NCBI RefSeq assembly: GCF_030283205.1
Contig: NZ_JASNWF010000008.1
Coordinates: forward strand, 248,001-312,000
Direction: 5' to 3'
Source: Actinomadura opuntiae
GTDB lineage: Bacteria > Actinomycetota > Actinomycetes > Streptosporangiales > Streptosporangiaceae
Length of the DNA: 64,000 nt
Shown here: piece after piece, positions 43,378 through 51,788 of the stretch
How positions within the stretch are numbered: the stretch's first letter is position 1
Layout: each line of letters begins with the position of its first letter
Translations under genes and position numbers: made by a program
The notes under the pieces: generated by a model
The model's database searches: none
Told to the model about the DNA's origin: nothing
Seen by the model: the letters and a program-made list of their open reading frames with translations, nothing else

Positions 43378-43425
43378 CACCGGCGCGCGGACCGCCGACG
43401 ACCGGCCCGCCGTCCGGCGCCGGTG
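43378..43425 (-). terminator. long GC-rich hairpin after the norD-like gene
   Basis: CACCGGCGC (43378-43386) pairs perfectly with GCGCCGGTG (43417-43425) across a 30-base loop that itself contains GC-rich complementary segments. It lies just downstream of the norD-like stop. No T tract follows, so termination is suggested only by position. Confidence 0.4.
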
Positions 43426-43441
43426 ACCTCGGCGGCGGCCA

Positions 43442-45127
43442 TCACTTCGGTATCGGTTCGCCGAGCCGCCGGAGGGCGGCGAGGAACAACTCGTCCATTC
43501 GCGGGCTCAGGTCGGCCAGCGTGGCGGCGCCGGCGTGGCTCGCGGGGCCGAAGACGCGTTCCAGCGCGTCGACCGCCGTGGTGGTGCCGATGGAGAGGCA
43601 GAGGCAGGCCACTCCGTCGGCGTGAAGTTCTTCGAGCGCTTTGCGAACATCGGCCTCCGCGTAGCGGCCTTCGTAGCCATTGTCGTAGGGAAAACCGTCC
43701 GAAAGGACGATCAGCAGGCGATGCGGTGTGCCCGCCTCGGCCTTGAGGATCTCGGCCGCACCGCGAATTCCGGCGCCGAGGCGCGTATAGCTGGACGGTT
43801 GGAGCTGGTTGAGCCGGGCGCGCCCGGTGGCGTCGAAACGCTGACCGAACGCCTTGATGGCGGGCAGATGGACGGCGTGCCGGCCCTGCGACCGGAAGGC
43901 GTAGACGGCGACGCGGTCACCGAGCTCTTCGAGCGTGGCCGCCAGGATCGCGGCCGCCCGCCGCTGGTGGTCGTGGACGGCGAGGCCGTCCGGATCGGCG
44001 TCGGTGACGGAACCGGAGGCGTCGAGCAGGACGAGGACGCCGAGATCGCGCGCGAGCTTGCGGCGCTCCAGGTAGACGTGCTCGGGTGCCGAGTGGCCGG
44101 AGCGCACGTCCACGAAGAGGTCGATGAGCGCCTCGACGTCGATCTCGTCGCCGTCGGGACGGCCCCGCAGGATCGTGGGGCCGAGGCCGATGCGCGACAG
44201 GCGTCGCCGGAGCACGTCGTCGCGCGGGACACCGGCAGCGGAGATGTCGGCGTCGGCGGTCAGGGGGAAGTCGATGACCCGGCACCAGTCGGGCCGGTAC
44301 CGGTTGTTGTGGACGTCCCATTCCGGATGCAGGGCGCCGCCGACGCCCATGGCGATGCCGGGCCTGTCGTCGGTGAAACGGATCCGGGTGGGGAGCGGGC
44401 GGGCGTGCTCTCCTACCTTGTCCGTCCGCCGGACGGAGCGGACCTTCGCCTCCGCTCCGGCGGCGCCGTCCCCGGACGTCCGCGACCCGCCGAGCAGCTT
44501 GCGGAAGTAGTCCGAGAGGGCCCGCGAGGCGAACAGCGGATTCTCGAACAGCTTCACAATCTTGCTTTCCCGGGGCTGCTCCTGGTCGCCGTCGTCATCG
44601 GCCTCGGGCAGGTCGATGGGATCGAATTCCAGTCGCACCTCCTTGTCGCTGGCGCGCGCGCCAGGACCGGTGGGGGCAGCCATCAACCGGGACGGCTTGA
44701 TGACGCCGAACCATTCCGGCGGGTCGGGCACCTTCGCCCGGCTCCTGGCCGTATCGAGCGACTCCTGAGCGCTCGCGGTGCTCGGTTCCCCGTCGAGGTC
44801 GAGCGCGGCCGCGAGCGGATACCGTCCGGCGAGTTCGGCGAGCACTCGGCGGCCTTCGAGGGCCAGGTACCGGTGCGCCGTGGAAGGACGCGCCCACACA
44901 GCCCTGACCCATCGCTGGTCCAGGCTCCCCGCACCGAGCAGAGCGCTCTGGACCAGCACCTCGCTGCGCTGCCGGGCGACGGAACCGGCCGCCGAGACGA
45001 AGATGACCTGCCCGTTCGTATGGGCGGACTCGCCGGCCCGCGCCTCGGCGATGTCGACGGCCCTGCCGGCAATGGAAGTGGCGAGAAGCCGGAACCGGTC
45101 AGGGCCGCCGGGGTCGGGCGCGGTCAT
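43442..45127 (-). CDS. NorD/CbbO-like VWA domain protein
   Basis: 561 aa. The C-terminal von Willebrand A domain starts near residue 362 with the MIDAS motif VLLDASGSVTD (369-373 DASGS) and a second metal residue region in SSYTRLGAGIRG; the middle carries KLFENPLFASR, a stretch characteristic of NorD proteins. NorD and CbbO work with a MoxR-type ATPase to mature or re-activate a partner enzyme (NO reductase, Rubisco). ATG overlaps the stop of the ATPase gene. No NO reductase or Rubisco subunit is present; the only other operon member is an AveC-like membrane protein. Confidence 0.88.
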   Translation of the reverse strand: MTAPDPGGPDRFRLLATSIAGRAVDIAEARAGESAHTNGQVIFVSAAGSVARQRSEVLVQSALLGAGSLDQRWVRAVWARPSTAHRYLALEGRRVLAELAGRYPLAAALDLDGEPSTASAQESLDTARSRAKVPDPPEWFGVIKPSRLMAAPTGPGARASDKEVRLEFDPIDLPEADDDGDQEQPRESKIVKLFENPLFASRALSDYFRKLLGGSRTSGDGAAGAEAKVRSVRRTDKVGEHARPLPTRIRFTDDRPGIAMGVGGALHPEWDVHNNRYRPDWCRVIDFPLTADADISAAGVPRDDVLRRRLSRIGLGPTILRGRPDGDEIDVEALIDLFVDVRSGHSAPEHVYLERRKLARDLGVLVLLDASGSVTDADPDGLAVHDHQRRAAAILAATLEELGDRVAVYAFRSQGRHAVHLPAIKAFGQRFDATGRARLNQLQPSSYTRLGAGIRGAAEILKAEAGTPHRLLIVLSDGFPYDNGYEGRYAEADVRKALEELHADGVACLCLSIGTTTAVDALERVFGPASHAGAATLADLSPRMDELFLAALRRLGEPIPK

Positions 45128-45942
45128 GTCCGGGGCAGGACGGCGTCGGCGAGTTCGCCCAGGGCGCGCACGACGTCCGGATCGTCGGAGAGGGTCTGGA
45201 CGATGGCAGACCGGGCGGCGGCGCGCAGGCTCAGCCCCTGCGCGACGAGACTGCCGGCCAGGATCAGCATCCGCGTCGAGGACACCTCGCGCAGCGGCGA
45301 GCCGTCCAGATTCCGGATGGCGTTGCCGAGCCTGACCAGGGCTTCCGCGGTCTCGGCGTCGAGTCCGGCCTCGCGGGTCACGATCTGCGCCTCGACCTCG
45401 GCGGGCGGAAAGCCGAGCTCGATCGCGACGAAGCGCTGCCGGGTCGACTCCTTGATGTTCTTCAGGACGCTCTGGTAGCCGGGGTTGTAGGAGATCACCA
45501 GCTGGAACCCGGGCGCCGCCGGCAGCGTCGTGCCGAGCCGGTCGAGGGCGAGCTCGCGGCGGTGGTCGGCGAGCGGATGGATGACCACGATGGTGTCCTG
45601 GCGCGCCTCGACCACCTCGTCCAGGTAGCAGATGGCGCCCTCGCGCACGGCCCGGGTCAGGGGGCCGTCCACCCAGACCGTCTCCCCGCCCTTGAGCAGG
45701 AACCGGCCCACCAGGTCCGCCGACGTCATGTCCTCGTGGCCCGCGACGGTGATCAGCTCGCGGCCGAGCTCGTGTGCCATGGCCTGCACGAAGCGGGTCT
45801 TCCCGCATCCCGTGGGCCCTTTCAGCAGCACCGGGAGGCCGCCGGCGGCCGCCGCGCGGAACACCTCCTCCTCGTCGCCGACCGCCCGGTAGAACGGCGC
45901 CTCCGAGACGGTGCGGACGGCGGTGGATCGATCGGTCAGCAT
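45124..45942 (-). CDS. NorQ/CbbQ-like MoxR family AAA+ ATPase
   Basis: 272 aa. Walker A LLKGPTGCGKTR (near residues 40-50), Walker B AICYLDEV (103-110), VISYNPGYQSVLKNIKESTRQRF as sensor/arginine-finger region; the C-terminal helical domain follows the NorQ/CbbQ pattern. It probably remodels a target complex together with the VWA protein. One base separates its ATG from the stop of the upstream membrane protein gene, so the three are translationally linked. Confidence 0.9.
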   Translation of the reverse strand: MLTDRSTAVRTVSEAPFYRAVGDEEEVFRAAAAGGLPVLLKGPTGCGKTRFVQAMAHELGRELITVAGHEDMTSADLVGRFLLKGGETVWVDGPLTRAVREGAICYLDEVVEARQDTIVVIHPLADHRRELALDRLGTTLPAAPGFQLVISYNPGYQSVLKNIKESTRQRFVAIELGFPPAEVEAQIVTREAGLDAETAEALVRLGNAIRNLDGSPLREVSSTRMLILAGSLVAQGLSLRAAARSAIVQTLSDDPDVVRALGELADAVLPRT

Positions 45943-45943
45943 C

Positions 45944-47128
45944 TCAGTGGCCCCTGTCGAGAGGAACGATCGTCGGAAGCTCCTTGCCCTTCGGCGGGAC
46001 GACCTTGCCGTCCGGGCCGATGGTGGCGGAGCCCTTGCCGGGGACCGGGAGGGCGGGGTCGGGGCACAACCGCCCCGTCCCCTCACCGCAGATGCCCATC
46101 AGGAAGTAGGAGCGCTTCTGGACGTCCTTGGGCCAGGGATCGGTGTGCAGGGCGAACCATTGTGCGGGCACGTTGTAGAGCACGAAGAAGAGGAGGCTGC
46201 ACGCCGCGAAGATCGCCAGGAAACGGGTGAGCTGCTGCCGCACGAACCCGCCCCGGACGCGTTCCAGTCCCCGCTCGACGACCGTCCGGCCGCGGTCGTC
46301 GGTGAAGTAGCGCAGAGCGCACAGGCCCGCCTGGACGCCGCCCCACATGATCCCTTCGTAGATCGGCCACTGGTAGTAGGTGCCGGCGTTGATCGACAGC
46401 GACCGGATCGCGCCGGGGTAGGTGAACAGCCCCATCGGCATCAGGAACAGGCCCTCGATGACGAGGTCGAAGAAGAACGACCAGGCCACCAGGACGCCGA
46501 TCAGCCCGACGTTGCTGATCCCCGGCCACCGCGCCTTGACCCGGCGCATGATCCAGCAGCCGAGGATCGTGCACAGGAGGACCCCGTAGGAGTAGCCCGG
46601 CGCGTTCATCAGCAGCGGTTCGGCCATCATGTGGCCCGGTTCCCCGAACGACTGCCAGCCCGGGACGTCCTGCGTCCACGAGCCCATGTTCCACATCCAG
46701 GTGTTGTAGGTGCTCCAGGTGTTGAAGTAGTTCAGGAGCGGGTCCTGGAAGAACAGCAGGCCGCAGGCCACCAGCAGCATCCCGTCGAGCGTGATCCGCC
46801 GCTCCCTGCGCCAGGGCCTGACGATGAAGTAGTAGATCCCGACGGGCAGGCCGACGATGATCGCGGCCGTCCAGGTGATGAGGATCGCCTTCATGAGCGC
46901 CGGCGGGTCGCTCGGTCCCTTGGGCACCCGCTCGAAGTGGGATCCGGCGATCCACCGGATCCACACGTAGAGCTGGAAGGCCAGGATCGCGCCGCCGATG
47001 ACGGCCCAGATCCGGACGGGTTTGGTCGGCGACTGGGCCTGGGCGCCGAGCGACGCCCTGTCGAGCGATGCCTTGTCGAGCGGTTCGGTGAGGGTGGGCG
47101 CCTTCGTCTTCTCCGACTGTTCGCTCAC
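45944..47128 (-). CDS. AveC-like (spirocyclase AveC family) membrane protein
   Basis: 394 aa integral membrane protein with about seven hydrophobic helices (first about residues 40-60, last about 320-340). The central pattern LLFFQDPLLNYFNTWSTYNTWMWNMGSW and FFFDLVIEGLFLMPMGLFTYPGA resembles the AveC family, whose founding member is involved in spiroketal formation in avermectin biosynthesis; the homologues in catabolic actinobacteria have no established role that I know of. The GTG start has GGAG 8 bases upstream. It leads the operon with NorQ/NorD-like genes, suggesting that it is, or is part of, the complex these chaperones act on. Confidence 0.75.
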   Translation of the reverse strand: MSEQSEKTKAPTLTEPLDKASLDRASLGAQAQSPTKPVRIWAVIGGAILAFQLYVWIRWIAGSHFERVPKGPSDPPALMKAILITWTAAIIVGLPVGIYYFIVRPWRRERRITLDGMLLVACGLLFFQDPLLNYFNTWSTYNTWMWNMGSWTQDVPGWQSFGEPGHMMAEPLLMNAPGYSYGVLLCTILGCWIMRRVKARWPGISNVGLIGVLVAWSFFFDLVIEGLFLMPMGLFTYPGAIRSLSINAGTYYQWPIYEGIMWGGVQAGLCALRYFTDDRGRTVVERGLERVRGGFVRQQLTRFLAIFAACSLLFFVLYNVPAQWFALHTDPWPKDVQKRSYFLMGICGEGTGRLCPDPALPVPGKGSATIGPDGKVVPPKGKELPTIVPLDRGH

Positions 47129-47200
47129 GAACTGTCTCCTTCTGCCCCGGCGGCGGGACGGGCACCGCCCGCCGCGCCATTCGGCATCCTGGTGGCCACA

Positions 47201-47220
47201 AAGATACTCATGAGAATCTT
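47201..47220. promoter_or_regulatory. 20-bp inverted repeat in divergent promoter region
   Basis: AAGATACTCA (47201-47210) and TGAGAATCTT (47211-47220) are inverted with a single mismatched pair. It lies between the aveC-like operon (start 47128) and the fusion gene (start 47277), in the most A/T-rich part of that gap; it fits a repressor site controlling one or both. Confidence 0.6.
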
Positions 47221-47276
47221 TTAGGGGAAGGGGTATCTGAGGCGCCGCTAGGATCGAGGCGGCGGAAGGGGACAGG

Positions 47277-48758
47277 GTGGCCACATTCGTGCTGGTCCAC
47301 GGTGCCGGCGACGTCGGCTGGTACTGGCATCTCGTGGAGGCCGAACTGCGGGCCCGGGGCCATGACACCGTCGCGCCGGATCTGCCGTGCGACGACGCGG
47401 CCGGGCTGCCCGAGTACGCCGACGCCGTGGCCGCCGCGATCGGCGGCCGGACCGATCTGGTCGTCGTCGCGCAGTCGCTGGGCGCCTTCACGGCTCCGCT
47501 CGTCTGCGACCGGGTGGCGGTGGAACTGCTCGTCCTGGTCGCGCCCATGATCCCCGCACCGGCGGAAGCACCCGCCGACTACTGGGCCAACACGCGGTAT
47601 GAGGATGAGGAGCGGGTCGGCTACGACGACACCGTCGAGCTGTTCTACCAGGACGTCCCGCCGGAACTGGTCGCCGAAGCGCGCAGGCGCGGGCGGGCTC
47701 AGTCCGAGGCCCGGATGGGGGAACCGTCGCCGCTGCGGGCCTGGCCCGACGTCCCCACCCGGGTCCTGATCTGCCGCGACGACCGCCTGTTCCCCACCGG
47801 TTACCTTCGCCGCGTCGCCCGGGAGCGCCTGGGCATCACCCCGGACGAGATGGACGGCGGGCACACCCCCGCGCTGAGCCGCCCCCGCGACCTCGCGGAC
47901 CGCCTCGAGGCGTACGCCGCCGAGGAGGGGCTGCTCGGCGGCGTCCGGCATAGCGGCTACGACGCCGAACTGCGTCGGTACGACCGGGCGCTGCTGAAGG
48001 CCTGGGATCTCCAGGCGGATGATCACGTCCTGGACATCGGATGCGGGGCCGGGTGGACTACCCGGCAGGCCGCGCGCATGGCCCGCTCCGGCAGTGCGCT
48101 CGGTGTCGACGTCTCCGCCGCCGCCATCGAGCGCGCCCGCGAGATCGCCCGGACGGAGGGGCCTGGAAACGTCGCCTTCGAGCACGCCGACGCACAGACC
48201 CACCGGTTCCCGCCGGAGCGCTTCGACCTGGCCATCAGCAGGTTCGGCACCATGTTCTTCGAGGACCCCGTCGCCGCGTTCGCCAACATCGGGCGGGCGC
48301 TGCGCCCGGCCGGGCGCCTGGTGATGATGGTCTGGCAGTCGAGCGAACGCAACGAATGGGACGTCGCCCTCCGCCGAGCCCTCGAAGAGGGCGGGGCCGC
48401 GCAAGCGGCCGCCGCTTCCACCGGACCGGATCCGTTCTCGCTCGCCGATCCACCGGCCGTGACGCGGATCCTGGAAGCCGCGGGATTCGCCGACGTCGCC
48501 TTCACCGACGTTCACGAACCGGTCTACTACGGCCCGGACGTCGCCGCCGCCCTGGAGTGGGTCCGCGGCTTCACCAGCACCAGCGAGGCACTGGACCGGC
48601 TGGCCCCCGCCGCCGCGGCGCGCGCGGTCGGGCGCCTGCGCGAGACGCTCACCGCACACCTCGGCGACGACGGCGTCTGGTTCGACTCCCGCGCCTGGAT
48701 CGTCACCGCCCGTCGCCGCCGGGAGGAGCCGGCGCGCGCAGGCCGTCGAGGAGGGTGA
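47277..48758 (+). CDS. alpha/beta hydrolase fused to a SAM-dependent methyltransferase
   Basis: 493 aa in one frame. Residues 1 to about 215 form an alpha/beta hydrolase: FVLVHGAGDVGWYW, the nucleophile serine in AQSLGA (Ser67), an acidic residue in CRDDRLFP and the histidine in GGHTPALSRP (His196). Residues from about 228 form a class I methyltransferase: VLDIGCGAGWTT (251-262), the acidic residue after strand 2 in LGVDVS, FDLAISRFGTMFF and GRLVMMVWQ. The join is a short linker near 215-228. Both domains look intact. It could hydrolyse an ester and methylate the product, or the reverse. The 3' end overlaps the convergent TetR gene by 56 bases. Confidence 0.88.
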   Translation: MATFVLVHGAGDVGWYWHLVEAELRARGHDTVAPDLPCDDAAGLPEYADAVAAAIGGRTDLVVVAQSLGAFTAPLVCDRVAVELLVLVAPMIPAPAEAPADYWANTRYEDEERVGYDDTVELFYQDVPPELVAEARRRGRAQSEARMGEPSPLRAWPDVPTRVLICRDDRLFPTGYLRRVARERLGITPDEMDGGHTPALSRPRDLADRLEAYAAEEGLLGGVRHSGYDAELRRYDRALLKAWDLQADDHVLDIGCGAGWTTRQAARMARSGSALGVDVSAAAIERAREIARTEGPGNVAFEHADAQTHRFPPERFDLAISRFGTMFFEDPVAAFANIGRALRPAGRLVMMVWQSSERNEWDVALRRALEEGGAAQAAAASTGPDPFSLADPPAVTRILEAAGFADVAFTDVHEPVYYGPDVAAALEWVRGFTSTSEALDRLAPAAAARAVGRLRETLTAHLGDDGVWFDSRAWIVTARRRREEPARAGRRGG

Positions 48759-49296
48759 GGAGGGTCTCCTCGGTCTCGCGGCGCGGGTTGCCCGCGGCGA
48801 TCAGGAGGGCCGCCTCGATGCACGCGCTGAGGAGCAGGTGGGCCACCGTGCGGACGGGCCGGCGGGACAGGACGCCCGCGTCCATGGCCAGGTTGAGGCC
48901 GGCCTCGATGAGGGCGAGGTTGTGGCGGGCCTCGATCTCGCGCCAGGCCTGCCAGCCGAGCACCGCGGGCGCGTCGCGGAGCGCGATCTGGACCAGCTCC
49001 GGCTCCTCGCAGGCGTCCAGGAAGCGGGCGAGGCCGCCGGTGAGGAGCTCCCAGGGGTCGTCGGTGGGGACGAAGATGCGCTCGGAGAGCTCGACCTCCA
49101 TCTGGTCGAGGACCGCCGCGAACAGCGCCTTCTTGTCGCCGAAGTGGTGCTGGAGCGCGCCCCTGGTCACCCCGGCCGCCGCCACGATCTGCTCGGCGGA
49201 CACGGCGGCGTAGCCGCGCTCGGCGAAGAGCTTGCGTGCGGCGGTGACCAGGGCCGCGCGGGTGGCGCGCGTGCGGTCCTCCTGGGTGCGTCTCAC
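48703..49296 (-). CDS. TetR family transcriptional regulator
   Basis: 197 aa. HTH: TRATRAALVTAARKLFAERGYAAVSAEQIVAAAGVTRGALQHHFGDKKALF near residues 8-58, then the ligand domain. The GTG start overlaps the stop of the hydrolase gene (GTGA), so the pair forms an operon. The inverted repeat at 50146-50162 upstream of the hydrolase is a plausible target, giving an autoregulated operon. Its 3' end overlaps the fusion gene. Confidence 0.9.
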   Translation of the reverse strand: MRRTQEDRTRATRAALVTAARKLFAERGYAAVSAEQIVAAAGVTRGALQHHFGDKKALFAAVLDQMEVELSERIFVPTDDPWELLTGGLARFLDACEEPELVQIALRDAPAVLGWQAWREIEARHNLALIEAGLNLAMDAGVLSRRPVRTVAHLLLSACIEAALLIAAGNPRRETEETLLTLLDGLRAPAPPGGDGR

Positions 49297-50129
49297 CGCG
49301 TCAGTATGGCGAACTCCTTGACCTTCTCGGCGAGCAGCCCGGGGCGGTCCTCGGAGATGAAGGTGTAGGAGTCCTCCACCAGTTCGAGGCGCGCGTCGGG
49401 GAGCTTCCGGGCGAGGCGTTCGGCGAGTGGCAGCGGGAACAGCCGGTCCTCCTTCGCCCAGAGCAGCAGGACGGGACGGTCGTAGTCGCCGTTGGCCTCG
49501 AAGGCGTCCAGGGTGTGGCGCTTGTCGAAGCCGCGCACGAGCTTGCCGAGGTCGCGGCGGACGGCGCGGCTGGTCTTGATCGGGGCCAGGTAGGAGTCGG
49601 TGACCTCGCGCGGGACCGGCCGCTTGGCGACCCAGCCGAGCGCGATCGGCAGGCGGAGCAGGGCGGGGATCCGGAACAGCTGGGCGGTGACCCAAAGCGA
49701 GCCGGGCAGCCGGGAGACGGGCGCGAGGAACCCGAAGGGAGGCGGCGGGAAGCGGTCCAGCACGTCGCAGGAGGCCAGCACGACCCGGCCGACCCGCTCG
49801 GGCCGCCGCGTCATGAGGATCTGGACGAGCGCGCCCCCGGTGTCGTTGCCGACGAGCGTGACGTTCTGCAGGTCGAGGGCGTCGAGGAACTCCCCGACGA
49901 GGCCGGCGAGGCCGGACGGGGTCAGGTCGGCGTCGGGGCGCATGGGCTCGGGGTGGGCGCCGAGCGGCCAGGTCGGCACCAGGCAGCGGTAGCCGGCGTC
50001 CACCAGCGGTCCCGTCTCGCCGCGCCAGATCTCGCCGTTGACGAGCAGGCCGTGCACGAAGACGACCGGCGGCCCGTCGCCGAGGTCGCGGTACGCGATG
50101 GGTCCTGCGGAGAGGTTCACGGTTCTCAT
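49293..50129 (-). CDS. alpha/beta hydrolase, haloalkane dehalogenase-like, probably lacking the catalytic His
   Basis: 278 aa. VVFVHGLLVNGEIWR (oxyanion region) and the nucleophile elbow LVGNDTGGALVQ with Asp96, as in haloalkane dehalogenases and epoxide hydrolases. In these families a His lies in a segment of the type GHFxxEDxP; here the stretch reads DSYTFISEDRP (near residues 256-266), with Thr in place of His. That would stop hydrolysis of an ester intermediate, so the enzyme may do other chemistry or bind ligand. ATG 50129 has GGAGG 2 bases upstream of the spacer; a longer frame to 50237 has no support. Confidence 0.85.
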   Translation of the reverse strand: MRTVNLSAGPIAYRDLGDGPPVVFVHGLLVNGEIWRGETGPLVDAGYRCLVPTWPLGAHPEPMRPDADLTPSGLAGLVGEFLDALDLQNVTLVGNDTGGALVQILMTRRPERVGRVVLASCDVLDRFPPPPFGFLAPVSRLPGSLWVTAQLFRIPALLRLPIALGWVAKRPVPREVTDSYLAPIKTSRAVRRDLGKLVRGFDKRHTLDAFEANGDYDRPVLLLWAKEDRLFPLPLAERLARKLPDARLELVEDSYTFISEDRPGLLAEKVKEFAILTR

Positions 50130-50145
50130 GCCTCCAGACTTACAT

Positions 50146-50162
50146 ACATTCGGCATGAATGT
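50146..50162. promoter_or_regulatory. 17-bp perfect inverted repeat, probable TetR operator
   Basis: ACATTC (50146-50151) and GAATGT (50157-50162) are perfectly inverted around GGCAT. The site is 16 bases upstream of the hydrolase ATG, suited to autoregulation of the hydrolase-tetR operon. Confidence 0.65.
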
Positions 50163-50194
50163 TTCTTGGAGAGCAAGAAATCCGTGCCGGTTCT

Positions 50195-50377
50195 TCACCG
50201 GGCGCCGGTGAAGAACCGGTCGGCGAACAGGTCCCACTGGGCGAGGAAGTCGATGCCCGGGTCGCGCAGCCAGTGGTGTTGCAGGCCGTCGAGGAAGGAG
50301 AGCAGCTCCACCGCGGCCAGGTCGGGGCGCGGATGCCAGGCCAGGAGGTAGCGCTCGACCATGGCGTGCGCGGGGGG
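50195..50377 (-). pseudogene. remnant of a TetR family regulator (C-terminal end only)
   Basis: About 60 codons encode AHAMVERYLLAWHPRPDLAA, then ELLSFLDGLQHHWLRDP and a short tail, a typical last part of a TetR ligand domain (xxLLSFLDGLxxxWLxDP). No HTH or preceding ligand-domain helices are found upstream; the frame continues only to 50431 with unrelated sequence. So this is a 5'-truncated gene fragment. It lies in the gap between the hydrolase promoter and the TerD-VWA gene. Confidence 0.6.
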
Positions 50378-50476
50378 AGAGAGAACGTGCGAGCCGCCCA
50401 TCCTGCTGCTCGGCCTCCCGCAGACGACCATCGACGCGACCGCCTTCCGGAATCCCCGCTGCGAAGTCCCGCCTTT

Positions 50477-51661
50477 TCAGTTGGAGCCGAGAGGTATTCC
50501 GCCGGCTCTCGCCGCTCTCAGCCAGTCGGGGAATTCCGAGAGGATCCGCTGGTAGAGCTCGGCGTCACTGATGCCGGCGATGTCGTCGACGGCGAAGAAG
50601 CCCGCATTGTCGACGAACCGTCCATCGAGGGTGTCGAGCTTTTCCAGGATGCCGTACCGGCCGCGGCCCAGGCCGATGAACTGCCAGAAGACGGGCCGGT
50701 CCGACGCCTCGCGCAGCAGGCGGGCGATCTGCCCGTCCTTGGCCACTCCCCCGTCGGAGAAGAACAGCACGAGGACCGGTTCCCCGGGGCGGTTCTCGTA
50801 GTAGGCGAGAACGTCCTCGATGACCCGGGGTTCGTTGTTGCGGCCGCCGAGGGCGACCCGGCTGCCGTCGGCGGCGACGGCCTCGTGCATGCGCACGTTG
50901 TCGCGCGTCCACGCCTCGATCTCGGCGACCCGCAGCGGCGGGAGCCGCGCGAACTCCGTCGCGAAGATCCACGCGTCCAGCGCCCCGTCGTCGTCCACCT
51001 GCAGGGCGATCGCCGCCATCCGCTCCACGATCTCGGCGACCACTCCCTGCTTGTAGAGCTTGCGCATCGAACCGGACGCGTCCAGCGCGACGGCCACCCG
51101 CGCCCGCACCCCGCCGATGCCCTTCTTCTCCAGCGAGACGCGCACGGCCTCCTTGCGCAACGAGATCCGCTTGCGCAGGTCCACCTCGGCGGGCGGCTCG
51201 TCGTTCACGTCCACGCCGAAGTCGGCCGCCAGGCCGGCGAGCCCGCTCGCCCAGCCCTGGCCCACCGGCCGAACCTTCCACGCCCCGGCGCGCCGGTACG
51301 CCTCGACGATGACGACGACGGTCTCCCCCGCCGCCATCGCCGGGGCCTCGAACGCGGACCCGCCGTGCACGTCGGCCCGCACCGCGACGCCGTCGAACGT
51401 CCCCGGCCCGTCCACGCTGGCGACCACCGCGATGGTCGACACGTCGGTGGGCACCGCGTCCAGGTCCATGACGACCTCGGCGCCGTCCAGCCGCACCCCT
51501 TCCTGAGCAGGGTGGTTGAAGAAGACCAGGTCCTCGTCCGACCGCACCCGCCGGTCATCGCCCAACAGCACCGCCGACACGTCGATGGCCCTGTCCGCGG
51601 CAGACACAGCGATCCGTACGCGCCCGCCGTCCAGCGGGGCGTTCTCCCCCTTGCGCAACAC
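50477..51661 (-). CDS. TerD domain-VWA domain fusion protein (TerF-like)
   Basis: 394 aa. Residues 1 to about 155 form a TerD domain (MLRKGENAPL, DDRRVRSDEDLVFFNHP, the calcium-binding region in VDGPGTFDGV); the rest is a VWA domain with MIDAS DASGSM (194-199) and later FFSDGGV. Such proteins belong to the ter stress system (tellurite, membrane stress) and probably act as cytoplasmic metal-binding scaffolds. GTG 51661 is preferred because GGAGG lies 6 bases upstream and the TerD motif begins at once; a GTG at 51679 would add six arginine-rich residues. No other ter genes are nearby. Confidence 0.88.
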   Translation of the reverse strand: MLRKGENAPLDGGRVRIAVSAADRAIDVSAVLLGDDRRVRSDEDLVFFNHPAQEGVRLDGAEVVMDLDAVPTDVSTIAVVASVDGPGTFDGVAVRADVHGGSAFEAPAMAAGETVVVIVEAYRRAGAWKVRPVGQGWASGLAGLAADFGVDVNDEPPAEVDLRKRISLRKEAVRVSLEKKGIGGVRARVAVALDASGSMRKLYKQGVVAEIVERMAAIALQVDDDGALDAWIFATEFARLPPLRVAEIEAWTRDNVRMHEAVAADGSRVALGGRNNEPRVIEDVLAYYENRPGEPVLVLFFSDGGVAKDGQIARLLREASDRPVFWQFIGLGRGRYGILEKLDTLDGRFVDNAGFFAVDDIAGISDAELYQRILSEFPDWLRAARAGGIPLGSN

Positions 51662-51788
51662 CGACCGCCTCCGTCCCACACGCCACCGCCCCGAACATTA
51701 CGGCCTCTCCCCGACACCTTTCCGGGAAAGCAGCCCGTCCGATACGCGGCGTCCTCCGGCACTGTTTCGCCGGACGTCAGGAATCGAG

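Noticed and set aside
43442..45942. Denitrification (nor) locus
   Set aside because: NorQ/NorD-like genes alone do not show it; no NorB or NorC is present in the window.
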